Under the pieces are notes generated by a model, which searched no databases, was not told the origin of the DNA, and worked only from the letters and a program-made list of their open reading frames with translations. This document shows, piece by piece, positions 58,681-64,000 of a DNA stretch of 64,000 nucleotides (positions are counted from its first letter, which is position 1; each line of letters starts with the position of its first letter). The stretch is taken from NCBI GenBank assembly GCA_032622095.1, contig CP136061.1, positions 196,462,935 through 196,526,934 on the forward strand, given 5' to 3'. The stretch is from Siphonodentalium dalli. Taxonomy: Eukaryota > Mollusca > Scaphopoda > Gadilida > Siphonodentaliidae. Made by a program: the position numbers and the translations under genes.

Positions 58681-58854
58681 ATCATGGACAGGGAGGTTTA
58701 ACGGGCACACTGTGTTGCTGTCTTACATTCTTGGAGTTCACCGTCATTCACCTGATCAGCAATTAATTTTTTTTTTTTTATATGACAGTGATCATGAATA
58801 ATATCACTGACAAATAAATTGATGTATATTACTATATAGCTTGCAGACTGCAGT

Positions 58855-59420
58855 ATCCACCCCTTGCATCCGGATATCGCCATAGCGGAGGATATCGCCA
58901 TAGCGGAGGCACCACATATGAAATTATCATAAAAGTAAACCTGCTACGATCATATCATTTAAAAATCGCTGGTGCTGTATACGGCCATATCATGCATTGC
59001 TACAGACATACCATATTTTCTAGCTATGACCTGCATATCTGGTTATTTTTTAGCATGGAAAATTTGATGTATGATTGGAAATGTTAACTATAATACTAAG
59101 GAGATACCCGCGCAAACAGCAATGTATGAAACTACTTGATTTTCCGCACTGTTTCTACAGCAATCTTATAATTATGTAAGAAATTCTAATTTGGCCACAA
59201 TGTATGACCTAATTCCCGGGTATAATAGGATTAAACTACACCGAGAATTCAAGAACTTTGATTCACAGTTGGGCAAATTATAGCCCCAAATGATACCACC
59301 ACTGCCAACCACTGGTGTGTGTTGGTTTCTGAGCAACATGCGTCTAACCATGAGCGACCTTCAATTCATGGACCATGTGGTGCCTCCGCTATGGCGATAT
59401 CCGGATGCAAGGGGTGGTAT
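58855..59420. repeat. Inverted repeat pair around ATCCGGATATCGCC
   Basis: CCACCCCTTGCATCCGGATA..GGCACCACAT at about 58857-58917 is repeated in inverse at about 59374-59420. In the left copy GGATATCGCCATAGCGGA is doubled in tandem; the right has it once. Possible ends of a decayed foldback element. Confidence 0.6.
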
Positions 59421-60980
59421 CTATAGTACCCACCTGTGTACATGCATGCGTACAGGGCGGCAACATCCATAACATAATGTTATTTCAAATAATAATATAA
59501 TAATATAATTCCAGGACCGGCCAGGACTACTAGATCAATGACACAGACTGAAATCACCACATGTGACTGACTCATGGTACCATATATGCAAGTTACAGTC
59601 CAGTGTGGCAAAAAATCCATACCGGTATTTACTATTACGTCCCATCCAACCAGTGTGGATGCTAGTGTGTTGCTGGGCTGGAAATCGCACCATGGTGGTA
59701 ATTTTTTACTCACACCTTTTTCATCAAAATTCACAAGCAATTTGGGCAAATATATATAGTGAGACCTACTGTTCGAGCCCTATAGCCATCACTATACTCG
59801 AGAATGACGCGCAGTATTAAAATCATGAATTGCGGCTGGCAATGATTTCACATGTTTACTCATTCACACTATACATCGTTGGTGTGCAATTTATCCCTGA
59901 ATGGAACATTATTGGTGTGTTGTACACATGACATAATGATTATTACATGGGGACACTTTATATGCTGGGATGGGCCCTGATGGCTGAGTGGCAGTGTATT
60001 ATCGTGTAGAGATTGTTAATGTGAAGTACGGTATACATGTATGTGATTCCCACAAGTATAAACCGGAATAATATGGCAGCTTCATGCATAATGAATAAAA
60101 TATGGTGATTTGATAGGAATAATTTTTGATAACCTTACAAAAAAAAACATTTAAAAAAAATTAAAATTTAGTTAAATTTTAGATTTTTTAAAAGTTTTTT
60201 TAGTTTTTGTTTTGTCAGAAAAGGCTCAATTCGGTGAGAAATTATAGTGACTGTGATTAAAATCAACTTTCGACTTGCTGGAGAATTTGTCCAGCAGAGT
60301 TGATTCTGAAATTATCACTATGACATTAGACTCTGGGAAATCTACATTCCAATATCAGTCTTAGAAAAGAGTAGATGTACCATAGTCTAATAAATTTGAC
60401 TAGTGTTTGTGATATCGAATTGATATTAAACATTCTTTTTTATGACTGTATCATTTAACCGAAAATCATGTAATTGTTTGATTATTACCGCGGAAAATCG
60501 TTTTAAAAGGCGGTGGGTGGCCCAAATATGGAGTAAAAAACTCGTCCAAAAAAAATTACAGGTGTGGTGGGTCCCAAACCAATCAGAAAACGAAAACATC
60601 GCATACGTGTCTGAAATTTTCTACGACCACCCTCGCCCAATAGAGGTCCCTGTGGGAAATCTTCACATGGTGTTTGGGAAATTATTGCCATCCTTGTACC
60701 TAGTATCACATATTGCTAACAGATTGTTAAATCCAACAAACCCATCTCAGATTCCGGACAATAACGGCATGATATATCTTGAATACAAAGAACTCTTTAT
60801 TCAAACCAACAGCAGGAATTCCTCACACTGATATCCAAGACACAATTAATTCTCAATGGCAAAGGTTTTGTAATCCACAGGCGTGATGCCTGCTGGCCTG
60901 GTGTGTTGCTCCCTGGGGAACTGAGAAAAGTAGTAACTTATATGCATGTATGGTACGCTTGCCTATTCGCGTAGAGGTTC
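59421..60980. other. Intergenic stretch: no gene seen
   Basis: A segment at about 59970 (TGGCTGAGTGG) matches a tRNA/SINE A box, but no B box or cloverleaf follows. The 129-codon frame at 60442-60831 has no recognised domain or close repeat; I do not call it a gene. Confidence 0.45.
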
Positions 60981-60984
60981 TTAA

Positions 60985-61945
60985 GGCCTTTTTACATGAC
61001 CAATATTTGATCTGGGGGTAAAATTTGATCGGGGTGTAAATTATACTCCCCGTGTTAAATGGGATTTTGATCTGCGTCTACATGCATTATAAATAGGGTA
61101 GCAAAGCTATCTACGGTCGGCCTTTATATGCTTAATATACACTATTTGGATCACACATTCAACTTTAACCATGTATACACTTGGGGTCGACCGATGCGGC
61201 TGCACACTGCATGCATATGGGGTATTGTGGGTAGCACCAACTCCAGCATTGGCCGAAGTGTAAAACTGCAAATTCCATGCATCAACTGACTTTAAAACAT
61301 CCATGCAGTTTTTTTTACTTTTGTTTGTCCAGCTATCATGTATAATGGCATTAATATATATGTGTACATGCAATTGCGTGCGTTATACACAAACAACGGA
61401 GTGCCAATCCCCTTATATTCTATAGTTTATATGTATATATATTGAGATAGGACGAGTATTTAGCATTTAAAACTAAATTATAACCGAAAACTAACATATA
61501 TTCTATATTTGATATATTGAGTCAGAATCATCAGTATGTGGCATTTAAAACTAAATTGTAACCGAAATATCACCATCTATTCAGCTAATTGTACAACCAC
61601 AATACATTAATAGTGTAATTTTACCATCAGATGACCATATAATGTTAATCCTTGTGATATTGGCTGAAATTGTCACCCACCACCCGACAAATCATACAGA
61701 TACACGGGGGGTAAATCTCGTTTTGCGTTCCCATGTGCATTTACTCGGGGGGTAAACCGATTTGCTCCTGGTCCGGAGGTGGAGCAAATATTACACCCGG
61801 GGCAAAAAATACACCTGGGGCAAAAGCGTTTACATGAGGTAAAAACCCACTCCGGGTGTAAATTCTGCCACCGGGGGGGTATCGCTTACCAAAAAGTAAG
61901 TTATACACGGGGGGGGGGGGGCAAATCTCTCCATGTAAAAAGGCC
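60985..61945. mobile_element. TTAA-flanked non-autonomous element, 961 bp
   Basis: Ends GGCCTTTTTACATG and exact inverse CATGTAAAAAGGCC, each bordered by TTAA (60981-60984, 61946-61949). The right subterminal half has repeated GGGGTAAA / GGGGCAAA / ACACCCGGGG words and a G run; the left has GGGGGTAAAATTTGATC words. No transposase frame. TTAA targets are typical of piggyBac-type transposases; the class is inference. Confidence 0.75.
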
Positions 61946-61949
61946 TTAA

Positions 61950-64000
61950 AGGCCTTTTTAGGAATATGATAAGTTACTGTCTACGGGTCCAGTCGAAGAT
62001 CGTTTCCTTCACAAATGCATGAAAACAATGACCGCGTCACATAAATATCCTTGGCTTAAATGCATAAAAGACAACCTTTATAAATATAATTATATGGTTT
62101 CGGTTATGTATGGGAATCCCCACCGATAGTCCTGGATCCCGATAAATTTATCGCAGCCTTTGGTACAAGGATTAAAGATCATTTTATACAGAGGCAACGA
62201 CGAAAATAGTGTTAAATCAGTATAAATTGGAATTTCTTGGTCACACCCCATGTGAACCGGTCCTGCATAAAGGATATAAAGCGTTTACATTCTGTCAACG
62301 AGCTGAATACAGTTTACGTCAGTCATGGTCATATTTACAGTTTACACTTTTTCTTGGCATTTTAGTATGATTTTACTCTCAACCAAATATTTAAAAGGTT
62401 TTTTTGTGAAGATAGTCTTTCAATTTAGATCATGGTACATCTATCATGCTAATGGTTTATCACACAGAGCCGTATTAATTTGACAACACTCTCTTTTGTT
62501 TATGATAGCGTTTACATGTGGTGTTCGCGGATACAGTTTACATCAGACAGCGAAATATGTACAGATGTAAACCTTTCGTGCATGACCGTGACATATGTAA
62601 ACCTTTCGTGCATGACCGTGAAGATGTAAACCTGTGTGCAGGACGGATGCGACTAAATATACTGAGACATGAAGAGTCAACAGCAGTCAATAACAGTCAA
62701 CAAGTAAAAAAACAGGCGACTTAATAAACTTATGAACCACGTACACGAGACGGCAAAATTGCAAACATCGACAGACGGACGACTGACAAATCGACAAAAA
62801 CTTAATTAGATTGAAATACTTCAAAAGACGCACACTCCCCGTAAATGTGGGTAATTGCGCCGAGATCCGGGGAGGACTCGAGTGCCCAAAAACTGTACAA
62901 AAACAGGGCACTATATATAAACACAAAAAGAACGTTGATGCTAAAATAAAATGTGTCAAAATATGTACAATGTACGACACACACAAAAATTCTAACGCAG
63001 CCTTGCCTTAAAATAAGTATCTTTTACTTTGGCATGCCGGTCCACAGCCCGGATAAATTGTGGATGGGAATAACTAAATACAGGCAACAAAGGCCAGCGC
63101 AACAGTATAGGCTATCGATAGGCATTTTAATTAGATTCACCCTATGGCTACCGCTGAACTTTGCCATAATATCGCGCGGGCGCTATTGGAGGATAGTTTT
63201 AAAAAATGTCAATAAAGTAACTTTTAATACTCAAAACTATACCACGCTCCACAAACGACTAACTAGTATCTACTTAGATACCACCCTACTGTGACCCTAG
63301 GCACTTTATTTGTTATAGTTCCGGTTCACCATGGCCGTACGGGGCCCGGATTTTTTTTGGGGGGGGGGGGTGAACATTTTGCCCGAATGGTTTTATATAA
63401 CAGTAAGCGCTCCACACATGACTTTGGCAGACCAACATGCATCTATACCATGGAAATGCAGAAACGAACATCCATAACTTATATTTATACTCAAATGTAC
63501 CTTTCGAACAAACTGGCTCAATTTTAGAAGTATACGCTATAGATGCATATTGCAAACGGTTCCATACGATATAGACACATGTTGCAACCGGTTCCCGAGC
63601 GTCACGTGGTGGACTCTAAACCAATCCCGAGTTTAAATTCGCGTTCCATAGCCACTGACATATTGGAGTGTAAATATTGACTGATGAATTGAATGGTTAT
63701 AGCATGCAAGTTTGTAAATTTTACATTGGTTTGTATGGAGGAACAGTTACTGTTAGGGTCCTGTGAATATCGGAAATTCCGAAACGTCGAATCGAAAATT
63801 GCTCCCTTGAATTCAATTGATTCAATTTGGAACCCAGACTATAACAACGGGTGAAGTTATTAACTAACGAGCCCAAACTGAACCTATTTCATTTTGGAAT
63901 TAGTGAACCAAGAACTTAAACAATAATAAAGCGATAGATGTGCACTTATGAAGAATATTAGTCGATTCGTTTTTCATCGAATCTCGATTATTCCCAGGAC
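61950..64000. other. Right end of window: no gene recognised
   Basis: Includes three tandem units of GATGTAAACCTTTCGTGCAT at about 62573-62635 and a G run at 63355-63370. Open frames at 62687-62986 (minus) and 62953-63294 (plus) overlap each other and show no domain features. Confidence 0.45.

Noticed and set aside
59960-60055. tRNA or tRNA-derived SINE (A box TGGCTGAGTGG)
   Set aside because: No B box and no cloverleaf pairing could be found downstream.
60442-60831. 129-codon plus-strand frame
   Set aside because: No recognised domain, no signal peptide, no conserved neighbour; length compatible with chance in this window.

Overview
This is a eukaryotic, intron-rich, AT-rich window from an animal genome. 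I favour a marine lophotrochozoan, most likely a mollusc. The reasons are long introns with GT-AG borders and conserved exon phases, a metazoan MAM-domain receptor, and a mixed load of DIRS, Penelope-like and LINE-type retroelements, foldback elements, and arrays of about 145-bp repeats ending in (GACA)n like the bivalve 'pearl' type. The words TACATGTA and ACATGTA also recur. The phylum is inference.

The main gene lies on the + strand from before 5483 to 35188. Six exons join in phase to encode the last two thirds of a MAM domain, a previously unseen-looking ten-cysteine module, a Ser/Thr-rich stalk, one transmembrane segment and a cytoplasmic tail with repeated tyrosine motifs. This is a type I receptor. 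Its 5' exons (signal peptide, first third of MAM) lie left of the window. The last exon carries a tandemly repeated tail unit in which an in-frame TAA sits where the other unit has a lysine codon AAA. The same frame continues for 66 codons and adds more tyrosine motifs. A second gene of the same general kind starts at 47621, where only a signal-peptide exon with a clean GTGAGT donor is recognised. The segment before it is duplicated at 40.08-40.22 kb.

Layout: 1-2820 is a DIRS-like retroelement (- strand; 3' part cut by the window edge). 5.5-35.2 kb is the receptor gene, whose introns hold a CACTA-like element with a 1.19-kb tandem duplication (7.4-11 kb), a LINE remnant (12.7-13.3 kb), a higher-order tandem repeat with 211-bp hairpin units (16.8-21.3 kb), short retroelement-like repeats (22.0-22.8 kb), a palindromic MITE placed at a splice donor (23.35-23.59 kb), a 145-bp-unit array (25.5-27.4 kb) and several hairpin MITEs. 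35.9-39.5 kb holds a decayed Penelope-like element and two LINE remnants. 40.47-45.57 kb is a 5.1-kb foldback element with about 1.38-kb inverted arms. 45.7-52.2 kb holds four of the five copies of a TTAA-flanked MITE family, one of them inside a LINE. 53.6-56.8 kb is a second 145-bp-unit array in the opposite orientation. 57-64 kb is mostly unrecognised sequence with a 961-bp TTAA-flanked element.

No tRNA, rRNA, CRISPR or prokaryotic operon structure was seen. Apart from the receptor exons, the signal-peptide exon and the mobile-element remnants, I could not support coding function for the remaining short open frames.
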